Source: JAAYJM01 sp964498585
Lineage (GTDB): Bacteria > Bacteroidota > Ignavibacteria > Kapaibacteriales > UBA2268
Length of the DNA: 25,738 nucleotides
Assembly: GCA_964498585.1 (NCBI GenBank)
Contig: CAZCHH010000048.1
Coordinates: 1-25,738 of the forward strand
Direction: 5' to 3'
Positions 1 to 7,027 of the stretch are shown here, piece after piece; positions within the stretch are counted from its first letter, which is position 1; every line of letters begins with the position of its first letter. The position numbers were made by a program, and so were the translations under genes. The notes under the pieces are model-generated. The model was not told the origin of the DNA, made no database searches, and worked only from the letters and a program-made list of their open reading frames with translations.

Positions 1-186
1 ATTAAAACGAAATAGTATGAAAATAATAAAGTTTAATACAGGATAAAAGGAAATAATCTATTTAATCTACTGGGCCAAGCACTACTTTTATTTGATTCTT
101 TTCATATATTAAAATATAATATTATAAGTTGCGTCTTAAAATTTTAAAGTATTGAAATATGATTATTTAGTAATATAATAAATGAT

Positions 187-2763
187 ATGGAACTTAGTTT
201 TTCTAATAGAGTTAATGAAGTAATAAAATTAAGCAGAGAAGAGGCAATTCGCTTGGGACATGATTATATAGGGACAGAACATATTTTGCTTGGAATGATA
301 TTAGATGGTGATGGAATAGCAGTAAAAATTTTAAAGAATCTTAATATTGATGTATTGAAGTTAAAAAAAGAAATCGAAGAAACAATACGTCCGGCAAATG
401 TTACAAATACAACTGTTTCCAATATCCCACTTACTAAACATGCTGAAAATGCATTGCGGGTTACTTATCTTGAAGCCCGTCTATACAAATCAGATATTAT
501 CGGCACTGAGCATCTTCTCCTTTCCTTGCTTCGCGATGAAAGCAATATTGCTTCTCAATCACTGAAACCTTATTCAGTAAGCTACGAAATAGTTCGTAGG
601 GAATTGGATAATATTTTAAGCGGTAAGATTAATCCCGGAACCAATCCACAAATTCAGGCAACAAAACAAAGAATAATGCAAAAAGAACGAGTAAAAACAC
701 CAGTTTTAGATAATTTCAGCCGCGATTTAACCAAATTAGCTGCAGAAGACAAATTAGACCCTGTTATTGGTAGAGAAAAAGAAATTGAACGTCTATCACA
801 AGTAATTACAAGGCGTAAGAAAAACAATCCGGTACTAATCGGTGAGCCCGGAGTTGGGAAAACTGCTATTGTTGAGGGATTAGCTCTTAAAATTGTTCAA
901 AAGCGAGTGCCACGAGTTCTTTTCGACAAACGTATTGTTGCCTTGGATTTAGGGCTTCTTGTTGCCGGAACAAAATACAGAGGGCAATTTGAAGAGCGTA
1001 TGAAAGCAATTATGAACGAGCTTGAAAAAGCAAAAGATGTAATCCTTTTCATTGATGAGCTGCATACGATTGTTGGTGCTGGCGGAGCATCAGGTTCTCT
1101 AGATGCTGCTAATATGCTTAAGCCCGCTCTCTCGCGTGGTGAAATCCAATGTATTGGCGCCACTACTTTGAACGAATATCGCCAGTACGTTGAGAAAGAT
1201 GGCGCTCTCGACCGCCGTTTCCAAAAAATTATTGTTGACCCACCCACTTCTGATGAAACAAAAGAAATTTTAAAAAATATAAAAGCCAAATACGAAGAAC
1301 ATCATCGGGTTAGATTTACCGAAAAATCTATTGAAAATTGCATTCGACTTTCAGATAGATATATAAGCGACAGGCAGTTTCCAGACAAGGCAATTGATGT
1401 GATTGACGAAGCCGGAGCCAGAGTTCATCTTGCCAATATCACCGTTCCAAAGCGTATAATGGAGGTAGAAGAGCAAATTGAGATTGTTAGAAGTCAAAAA
1501 AATCAGGTTGTAAAAACACAAAATTTTGAAGAAGCTGCCAATCTACGCGACTTGGAGAAAAAATTATTAACTGAAATCGATAAGTTAAAGCAGGAATGGG
1601 ACGATAATATAAACAAAACCTACAACGAAGTAAAAGAAGATGATATTGCTGACGTAGTTGCAATGATGACTGGCATTCCAGTTAACAAAATTGCAGAAAG
1701 TGAAAGTAATAAATTAAGCAATATGGAAGAAAGTTTGAAAGAACTTGTTGTTGGTCAAGACGAAGCAATTTTGCATCTTGCCCGTGCAATCAGACGTGCC
1801 AGAGCTGGACTCAAAGACCCCAAGCGTCCTATCGGCTCTTTTATGTTCCTTGGACCTACCGGAGTTGGAAAAACTGAGCTTGCAAAAGCACTTGCTCGCG
1901 TTATGTTCGACAATGAAGATTCGCTTATTAGAATTGATATGAGCGAATATATGGAAAAATTCTCAGTTTCACGCTTTGTTGGAGCTCCTCCGGGATATGT
2001 TGGTTATGAAGAAGGCGGACAGCTGACTGAAAAAGTAAGACGCAAACCATACAGCATAGTTCTGCTTGACGAAATTGAAAAAGCACACCCGGATGTATTC
2101 AATATACTTCTGCAAGTTTTTGACGACGGCATTTTAACAGACGGATTAGGCAGAAGAGTTGATTTTAAAAATACTGTAATTATTATGACTTCTAATGTTG
2201 GAACACGGGACGTCAAAATCGGTGGGAAAATTGGCTTCACTGAAGATTTACCTGAAACTGAAAATGAACATATAAAAAATACTATCGAAGAATCTATAAA
2301 ACGGCTATTTAATCCCGAATTTATCAATAGAATTGATGATTTCATTATATTCAAGAAATTAAATAAAGATTGTATTTATTCAATTATCGAAATTCAATTA
2401 AAGAACATTCGCCAGCGGCTCGCTTCTTCAAATATTACTTTTGAACTTACAAAAAAAGCAAAAGATTTCTTAGTTGAAAAAGGTTTTGATGAGCAATTTG
2501 GTGCAAGACCGCTTAGACGTGCATTACAAAACTACCTTGAAGACCAGCTTGCTGAGGAAATGCTGAAAAACAGCATATTACCCGGTTCTGAAATTCTTGT
2601 TGATTTTGAAAAAGATAACCTTTCTTTTGAAGTGGTTTCGAATTCTATTTTCAATCTGAATGACAATACTTTAACCGATATTGCCAATAAAATTATAGGA
2701 AAAGATTCTCCCGATGTAGGAGGCATTGACGAACATACAACAGCAATCAATAAATTAAATTAG
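187..2763 (+). CDS. clpC: ClpC-type AAA+ unfoldase, ATP-binding subunit of Clp protease
   Basis: This 858-residue Clp/Hsp100 protein unfolds substrates with ATP and feeds them to ClpP in the cytosol. Seen in order: two Clp N repeats (about 1-75 and 80-145), first AAA+ module with Walker A GEPGVGKT (219-226) and Walker B VILFIDE (285-291), a UVR-like coiled segment (about 446-475, FEEAANLRDLEKK), second AAA+ module with Walker A GPTGVGKT (556-563) and Walker B IVLLDE (624-629), and the C-terminal D2-small domain with the GARPLRRA motif. An IGF tripeptide at 682-684 sits where ClpP-docking loops lie in ClpA/ClpC. The UVR segment and the short N-terminal linker favour ClpC over ClpB, which has a long middle coiled coil. 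Length is usual for ClpC. The start has no Shine-Dalgarno, only an AT-rich leader. No clpP or mcsA/ctsR is nearby, so the gene looks monocistronic. The downstream gene is convergent. Confidence 0.96.
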   Translation: MELSFSNRVNEVIKLSREEAIRLGHDYIGTEHILLGMILDGDGIAVKILKNLNIDVLKLKKEIEETIRPANVTNTTVSNIPLTKHAENALRVTYLEARLYKSDIIGTEHLLLSLLRDESNIASQSLKPYSVSYEIVRRELDNILSGKINPGTNPQIQATKQRIMQKERVKTPVLDNFSRDLTKLAAEDKLDPVIGREKEIERLSQVITRRKKNNPVLIGEPGVGKTAIVEGLALKIVQKRVPRVLFDKRIVALDLGLLVAGTKYRGQFEERMKAIMNELEKAKDVILFIDELHTIVGAGGASGSLDAANMLKPALSRGEIQCIGATTLNEYRQYVEKDGALDRRFQKIIVDPPTSDETKEILKNIKAKYEEHHRVRFTEKSIENCIRLSDRYISDRQFPDKAIDVIDEAGARVHLANITVPKRIMEVEEQIEIVRSQKNQVVKTQNFEEAANLRDLEKKLLTEIDKLKQEWDDNINKTYNEVKEDDIADVVAMMTGIPVNKIAESESNKLSNMEESLKELVVGQDEAILHLARAIRRARAGLKDPKRPIGSFMFLGPTGVGKTELAKALARVMFDNEDSLIRIDMSEYMEKFSVSRFVGAPPGYVGYEEGGQLTEKVRRKPYSIVLLDEIEKAHPDVFNILLQVFDDGILTDGLGRRVDFKNTVIIMTSNVGTRDVKIGGKIGFTEDLPETENEHIKNTIEESIKRLFNPEFINRIDDFIIFKKLNKDCIYSIIEIQLKNIRQRLASSNITFELTKKAKDFLVEKGFDEQFGARPLRRALQNYLEDQLAEEMLKNSILPGSEILVDFEKDNLSFEVVSNSIFNLNDNTLTDIANKIIGKDSPDVGGIDEHTTAINKLN

Positions 2764-2857
2764 AGATTTTATGTTTTACATTTGAGAATTTTGTGGAAGT
2801 ATTGAGTTAAAGTAGGAAACAGGTAAACCTATTTACTACTTTTCCAATCTTGTTATA

Positions 2858-2886
2858 CTCCATCCCAAATTGAACTTGGGATGGAG
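2858..2886. repeat. Palindrome of the TCCCAAGTTGAACTTGGGA family between convergent genes
   Basis: A perfect 11-bp stem, CTCCATCCCAA (2858-2868) and TTGGGATGGAG (2876-2886), encloses a 7-nt loop. It lies between the convergent 3' ends of clpC and the TonB receptor gene. There is no T-run on either side, so it is not a canonical intrinsic terminator, although it could stabilise 3' ends. It belongs to a dispersed family also seen near 10699, 10742, 10866, 11681, 23805, 25404 and 25452. Confidence 0.8.
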
Positions 2887-2909
2887 AGGGAACTACTAAT
2901 CCATCTAAC

Positions 2910-2945
2910 TATCTAATCTATCTAATCTATCTAATCTATCTAAAC
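2910..2945. repeat. 9-bp tandem repeat, TATCTAATC x 3.9
   Basis: The unit TATCTAATC occurs three times exactly (2910-2918, 2919-2927, 2928-2936), followed by an eight-of-nine copy (2937-2945). It abuts the 3' end of the TonB receptor gene, whose stop codon is at 2949-2951. It is a simple microsatellite with no visible function. Confidence 0.85.
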
Positions 2946-2948
2946 CAA

Positions 2949-5267
2949 TTACAGTTCTACTTTCATACCCATTAAAAGTGTTATTGGTCTTGAAGGACCA
3001 TATATAAACCCGGCATCTCTTTTCACTCCCATATCAAAATCAGTTTGGAAGCTATTCAAAACGTTTTGCACACCAGCAAAAATCTCAATATTTGGAATTT
3101 GGTTTAATCTGTAAGTAGCTTTTAAATTTAGCTCAAAGAATGGGTCGGTATGAACTAATTCATCTCTTGTAAGTTCTTCGCCAGTATCTAATTCTTCTGT
3201 GATATAGTGTGGAACATACATTTGACCAGTATAAACTCCGGAAATATCAAGTCCGACATTTTCGAAAGGATTGAGAGTAAATGTAAAATAGCCATATAAA
3301 TCTGGTGTTCTTAATAGCTTGTCAGTAGATTGAGAAGCGGTATTTTCGTCTCCGCTTGACCAAACGAATGGTTCATCGTATTTACTGCTTTGATAAGTAA
3401 AGCCAGTTTTAAAAGCAAGAATGTTTTTTATATTGGATTGAAGTTCTAAAGTAAATCCATTAATATTAGCACCGTTTCCGTTTCGCCTTTCCATAATCAT
3501 ATTTCCTTTTTCGTCCAATCCGGTTTCTTCAAGAACGAAAGCATCGCTTAGTTTAGTTGAAAAGAAATCGAAAGAAACTGCAAGAGGGAATGATTTTGTA
3601 TCAGAAAACCAATCTACTGAGACGCCATAAGTGTAGGAACGTTCTTCTTTCAAATCCTTTGCTAATCTAATCACCTGACCGCCGCCATTAACGATGGTAA
3701 TGTGCAAATCTTCATCGAATGCCTGAGGTGAGCGGAAACCGGTTGAAAAATTACCTCGAACAGAAAGATTATCCAATATTTTATAAAGGACATTTGCGCG
3801 GGGACTAAATATGAATTTGTCAATTAAGTTATGCTTATCGAAACGTCCACCAAAAATCAATGAAAATTTTTCAGTTATGCTCCAGTCATCTTGCAAAAAG
3901 ATACCATTTTCCACAACATCTTGCTTGATTATTCTGTCGTAGCCCAATGCTTCATCTTCAATATTATCATTACGAAATTCGTAGCCGATAGTAAAAATGT
4001 GTTGCCCATAAATGAAATTATCGCTAATATGAGTATATTGCAAACCAGCAACTGCCGTTCTGTTCTTTGTATTTCCATAAGCATCTGGATTTCGTTCAGC
4101 ACCGTAGTATGTTTTTCTTTCAGTAAATTGACCGGAAGCGTAAATTGAAAGTTTATCGTAAGTAGTAAAAAATGTTTCTGATGTTAGCTGGACAATATGC
4201 GTTTTGTGACGGGCAGCTTCAGTAATATCAGCTTCGTGTTCCGGAAGATTTAATTTATTTCCGCCACGTCTGTCATCATTAATTATATTGTATTCAGCAC
4301 TAAACCTTGTTTTGTATGTCGGTTTATAAAATGCTTTCAGTCCAAAAGTGGTTAAATCAAGTTTTGGCACTTCCGTAAATCCATCGCCATTAGCATCCCA
4401 TTCAGTGCGGTTGCGGTTTAATCCGAAGATATATACTCCAATGTCCTGATTTTCATTGACTAATGAGGCATTCATCTGAAAAGTGTTGTCCGGAGTTTTT
4501 CCGTCAGTAAAAGATTGAATATAGGAGCCGGAGTAATAGTTAATTGAAGGGTCTTTTGTTATGATATTGACAACGCCGGCAATAGCACTACTGCCATATA
4601 GCGAGCTTCCACCTCCGCGAACAACTTCAATCCTGTCTATCATAATCGAAGGAATTTGTTCTAATCCGTAAACTCCGTTTAAGGCAGAAAATATTGGTCT
4701 GCTGTCTATTAAAACCTGTGTGTAATGTCCTTCTAAACCGTTGATTCTGATTTGACTTACTCCACAGTTCTGGCAGGTATTTTCTATTCTTAAGCCGGGT
4801 TGGAAGCTCAATCCTTCTTTTATGTTTAGTGAATTAGTAGATTTTAAAACCGACTGTGAAACAACGCTAAGTTTTACTGGTGTATCCTCATATATTTTTT
4901 CTGAACGAGTAGCAGTAACAACTAAATCGGGAGTTGATATAGCTATTTCTTCCATTGAAATATTAAATTCTTTTATGTCGTCGCCTTCTGTATGCTCAAA
5001 TTCAATTGAAAATGTTTGTGTTTTAAAACCAACTGCTGAAATTATTAGGTTGAATTTTCCATCTGGAATGTGCTTTAATTTGAATTCGCCTTTTGTATTG
5101 GCTATTGTTCCGAGAGTTGTATTTTCGATTCTTATGGTTGCTCCCGGTATAGGTTTATTTTCTCCATTGTTACATTCAATTTTTCCAATTAATGTATGGT
5201 TATGTGCTACTGAAAAATTATAAGATAACACGAAAATTATTGCGATTATTATATATTTGAAATTCAT
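2949..5267 (-). CDS. TonB-dependent outer-membrane receptor with carboxypeptidase-like N-terminal domain
   Basis: A 772-residue outer-membrane importer gated by TonB/ExbBD. Residues 1-21 form a signal peptide (hydrophobic run then SVAHNH). Residues 25-105 resemble the carboxypeptidase D regulatory-like beta-sandwich common in Bacteroidota receptors (PIPGATIRIENTTLGTIANT). A TonB-box-like DLVVTATR is at 114-121. The plug domain (about 125-240) contains RINGLEGHYTQVLIDSRPIF and ends IEVVRGGGSSLYGSSAIAG-VNIITKDP. The rest is a beta-barrel ending in a hydrophobic C-terminal strand (LLMGMKVEL). The plug has a CQNC pair (C165, C168) in a phrase also found in Bacteroidota receptors. The substrate cannot be read from sequence; siderophore, cobalamin or a metal chelate are all possible. 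The upstream gene on the same strand encodes a His-rich membrane protein, which hints at metals. No Shine-Dalgarno is visible. Confidence 0.92.
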   Translation of the reverse strand: MNFKYIIIAIIFVLSYNFSVAHNHTLIGKIECNNGENKPIPGATIRIENTTLGTIANTKGEFKLKHIPDGKFNLIISAVGFKTQTFSIEFEHTEGDDIKEFNISMEEIAISTPDLVVTATRSEKIYEDTPVKLSVVSQSVLKSTNSLNIKEGLSFQPGLRIENTCQNCGVSQIRINGLEGHYTQVLIDSRPIFSALNGVYGLEQIPSIMIDRIEVVRGGGSSLYGSSAIAGVVNIITKDPSINYYSGSYIQSFTDGKTPDNTFQMNASLVNENQDIGVYIFGLNRNRTEWDANGDGFTEVPKLDLTTFGLKAFYKPTYKTRFSAEYNIINDDRRGGNKLNLPEHEADITEAARHKTHIVQLTSETFFTTYDKLSIYASGQFTERKTYYGAERNPDAYGNTKNRTAVAGLQYTHISDNFIYGQHIFTIGYEFRNDNIEDEALGYDRIIKQDVVENGIFLQDDWSITEKFSLIFGGRFDKHNLIDKFIFSPRANVLYKILDNLSVRGNFSTGFRSPQAFDEDLHITIVNGGGQVIRLAKDLKEERSYTYGVSVDWFSDTKSFPLAVSFDFFSTKLSDAFVLEETGLDEKGNMIMERRNGNGANINGFTLELQSNIKNILAFKTGFTYQSSKYDEPFVWSSGDENTASQSTDKLLRTPDLYGYFTFTLNPFENVGLDISGVYTGQMYVPHYITEELDTGEELTRDELVHTDPFFELNLKATYRLNQIPNIEIFAGVQNVLNSFQTDFDMGVKRDAGFIYGPSRPITLLMGMKVEL

Positions 5268-5330
5268 TTTTTTAAAATTATTAAGTGAAAAATATTGTTA
5301 TTTAAAATTTATTATGGGAAGTTCTAAAAT

Positions 5331-5630
5331 TGTCATTTCGAACCCCGATATAAAGCAAGTCCTTTATTATAATGGTGATGACATAAGTAAAAGTGTCATT
5401 CTGACGGATGTCAGAATCCATCTTTAAAATAGTCTTTATACCAAATCGCTATCTAAAAGTACAAAATCAAAATGTCATTTCGAACCCCGATATAAAGCAA
5501 GTCCTTTATTATAATGGTGATGACATAAGTAAAAGTGTCATTCTGACGGATGTCAGAATCCATCTTTAAAATAGTCTTTATACCAAATCGCTATCTAAAA
5601 GTACAAAATCAAAATGTCATTTCGAACCCC
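5331..5630. repeat. Perfect 142-bp tandem duplication plus 16-bp partial third copy
   Basis: Copy 1 (5331-5472) and copy 2 (5473-5614) are identical base for base, and the first 16 bp (TGTCATTTCGAACCCC) recur at 5615-5630. Each copy contains one GTCATTCTGACGGATGTCAG palindrome (5395 and 5537) and a block TACCAAATCGCTATCTAAAA. A diverged relative of the unit, in the same orientation, lies at about 23467-23580. Perfect identity means the duplication is recent. It sits 64 bp upstream of the TonB receptor start codon. Confidence 0.95.
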
Positions 5631-5962
5631 AAAATGAAGTAAGAACTTTATTTAAATAGAGATGGCACCACTTAACTCAGTCATTCTGAACGAAGTGAAG
5701 AATCTCACAAGTCATTGATACCACAGAGTTTGAGATTCTTCGCTGCGCTTCAGAATGACAGATTATATTACCATTATTGTTAGTGGTATGGTTTTATTCG
5801 TCATTAGTTTTTTTACTAACTTCCAATAACTAAAATTATTCCTTTGTCCAATCTCTTTAGAGAAAACCAAGATTGATTCTGACATACGTCAGAATGACAG
5901 AGTAAATTTATTTCATCTCCTTTTAAATAAAGTTCTTACTTCATTATAGGGATTCAGTATGA
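5615..5962. repeat. MITE-like element with long terminal inverted repeats
   Basis: The block AATGAAGTAAGAACTTTATT plus TAAA at 5633-5656 reappears exactly reversed and complemented at 5922-5945 (24 of 24 bp). Weaker inverted similarity continues on both sides, with outer ends near 5615 and 5962. Inside are a GTCATTCTGAACGAAGTGAA hairpin (5680-5759) and a GATTCTGACATACGTCAGAA palindrome (5869-5898). No coding potential is visible inside. The arrangement is what a non-autonomous transposon or nested repeat insertion would leave. A single arm of the same type occurs at 6589-6660. Confidence 0.7.
5680..5759. repeat. Hairpin of the TCATTCTGAACGAAGTGAAG family
   Basis: GTCATTCTGAACGAAGTGAA with GAATCTC (5680-5706) pairs with GAGATTCTTCGC through CAGAATGAC (5732-5759) over a roughly 25-nt loop. 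Closely similar REP-like sequences are widespread in Bacteroidota, Chlorobiota and other phyla. A second intact copy is at 23568-23648 and a decayed inverted one at about 18283-18350. Confidence 0.8.
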
Positions 5963-5992
5963 AAAATTTTAGACTATCTTAAAAAGGATATT

Positions 5993-6349
5993 TTAGCAAA
6001 AAGCTGGAGGACTTCGATAATTATTATTGGAAAGGAAGATTTGTATATAATTAAAAACTGGCTCTTCTATTCGTTTTAAAATAAAACTAGAATTTATTGC
6101 TTTTAAAAATATGAAGAAGGTAACAAGAAGAATAGTTGAATTTAGAAGGAAAATACTTATTAATTCTTCCTGTGTGTGAATATGTATTGTTTTGGAATTA
6201 TCGTCTTGTTTAAATGGATGTGCATGGTAAATCATTTTACCATTTACATAATGGAAATGTCCGAAGAAAATATTTATAAGTTGAAAAAATACTACTATTG
6301 CTATGAATAGCATTGTTCCAATATTTCTTATAAAATTTCTCTTTTTCAT
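5993..6349 (-). CDS. Small histidine-rich membrane protein next to a TonB receptor
   Basis: I favour the ATG at 6349 (MKKRNFIRNIG, 118 residues) over an in-frame ATG at 6382, because it places the basic residues directly before the first membrane segment. Residues 11-29 form transmembrane segment 1 or an uncleaved signal. A loop follows with six histidines (31, 33, 42, 44, 56, 58) arranged as HFH, HAH and HIH. Transmembrane segment 2 is about 65-83, and the protein ends YRSPPAFC. Small two-helix His-rich proteins ending in an R-x-PP motif occur beside TonB-dependent receptors in Bacteroidota; this recollection is not checked by a search. The His clusters suggest binding of a transition metal, which is inference. 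It is co-oriented with the receptor gene but separated from it by 725 bp of repeats, so an ancestral operon may have been split. The long alternative (129 residues) cannot be excluded. Confidence 0.75.
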   Translation of the reverse strand: MKKRNFIRNIGTMLFIAIVVFFQLINIFFGHFHYVNGKMIYHAHPFKQDDNSKTIHIHTQEELISIFLLNSTILLVTFFIFLKAINSSFILKRIEEPVFNYIQIFLSNNNYRSPPAFC

Positions 6350-6382
6350 ACTGCAAATTACAAATAATATTCTATTTAACAA

Positions 6383-6755
6383 AATATATTTTTATTAGTG
6401 CTAACAAAAATAATCGATTGGTAAATACTTATATATACGTAAAATAATATACTTATATTACAATAAAAAAGCAAATATTCTTTTTAATTTTATTTACGAA
6501 AATTTACTATTTTAGTTTCAAATAAAAATCAGTTTTTTACAGCACACCAACAAATAGTGCAATATAAAAAGGTCTTTCTGAATTCCAAAATGAAGTAAGA
6601 ACTTCAATTAAAAATAAATGAAATGACTAATGCGTCATTCTGATGAATGCCAGAATGACAAGCAAAGATGTCATTTGTAACAGCGTGAGAAAAAGTAATT
6701 CTTTTTTCATAAAGCATTTCTCTTTAAATTAGTAAATAAATTAATATATTAATTT
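6383..6755. other. Non-coding spacer with repeat remnants
   Basis: No open frame here has convincing composition. It holds one arm of the dispersed element (AATGAAGTAAGAACTT at 6589-6604) and the perfect palindromic arms GTCATTCTG and CAGAATGAC at 6634-6659. The remainder is AT-rich and featureless by eye. Confidence 0.6.
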
Positions 6756-6800
6756 GCCCCTGCTTTTTTATCTCGTAAATTTGGAGCAGGGGCTTTTTTT
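6756..6800 (+). terminator. Strong intrinsic terminator with no gene in front of it
   Basis: GCCCCTGC (6756-6763) pairs perfectly with GCAGGGGC (6786-6793), and seven T follow (6794-6800) with more T-rich sequence after. It reads on the plus strand only, since the other side lacks a T-run. The nearest plus-strand gene upstream is clpC, nearly 4 kb away. It lies about 230 nt before the start of the T9SS protein gene, so it may end a small RNA or act as a leader attenuator. Confidence 0.75.
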
Positions 6801-7016
6801 CTATATTTTTCTATATTTTTTTTCTTGATTATTTAAACAATTGAAATATGCAAGAAAAAAATAAATATTTTAATTCTTTTTTAGACATACTATCTACGAA
6901 GTTGTTCGCATGACTTTTTTCTTTCTCTTTTGTATAAAATTTAAATGAATTGAGAAATAATGAAACAAAACTGAAACGAAGAGTATATTATTGATGAATG
7001 TTAAACAAATATTTTT

Positions 7017-7020
7017 GGAG
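7017..7020 (+). promoter_or_regulatory. Ribosome binding site GGAG deciding the start at 7028
   Basis: GGAG ends 7 nt before ATG 7028, an ideal spacing. An earlier in-frame ATG at 6998 has no such motif and would put ten extra residues before the signal peptide. Confidence 0.65.
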
Positions 7021-7027
7021 AAATATT

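Noticed and set aside
897..1289. Minus-strand frame of 130 residues inside clpC
   Set aside because: An antisense shadow of the conserved first AAA+ module. The plus-strand frame is unambiguously ClpC.
5331..5630. Possible CRISPR-like or phage attachment repeat
   Set aside because: It is a simple 142-bp tandem duplication. There is no integrase, tRNA or spacer structure nearby.
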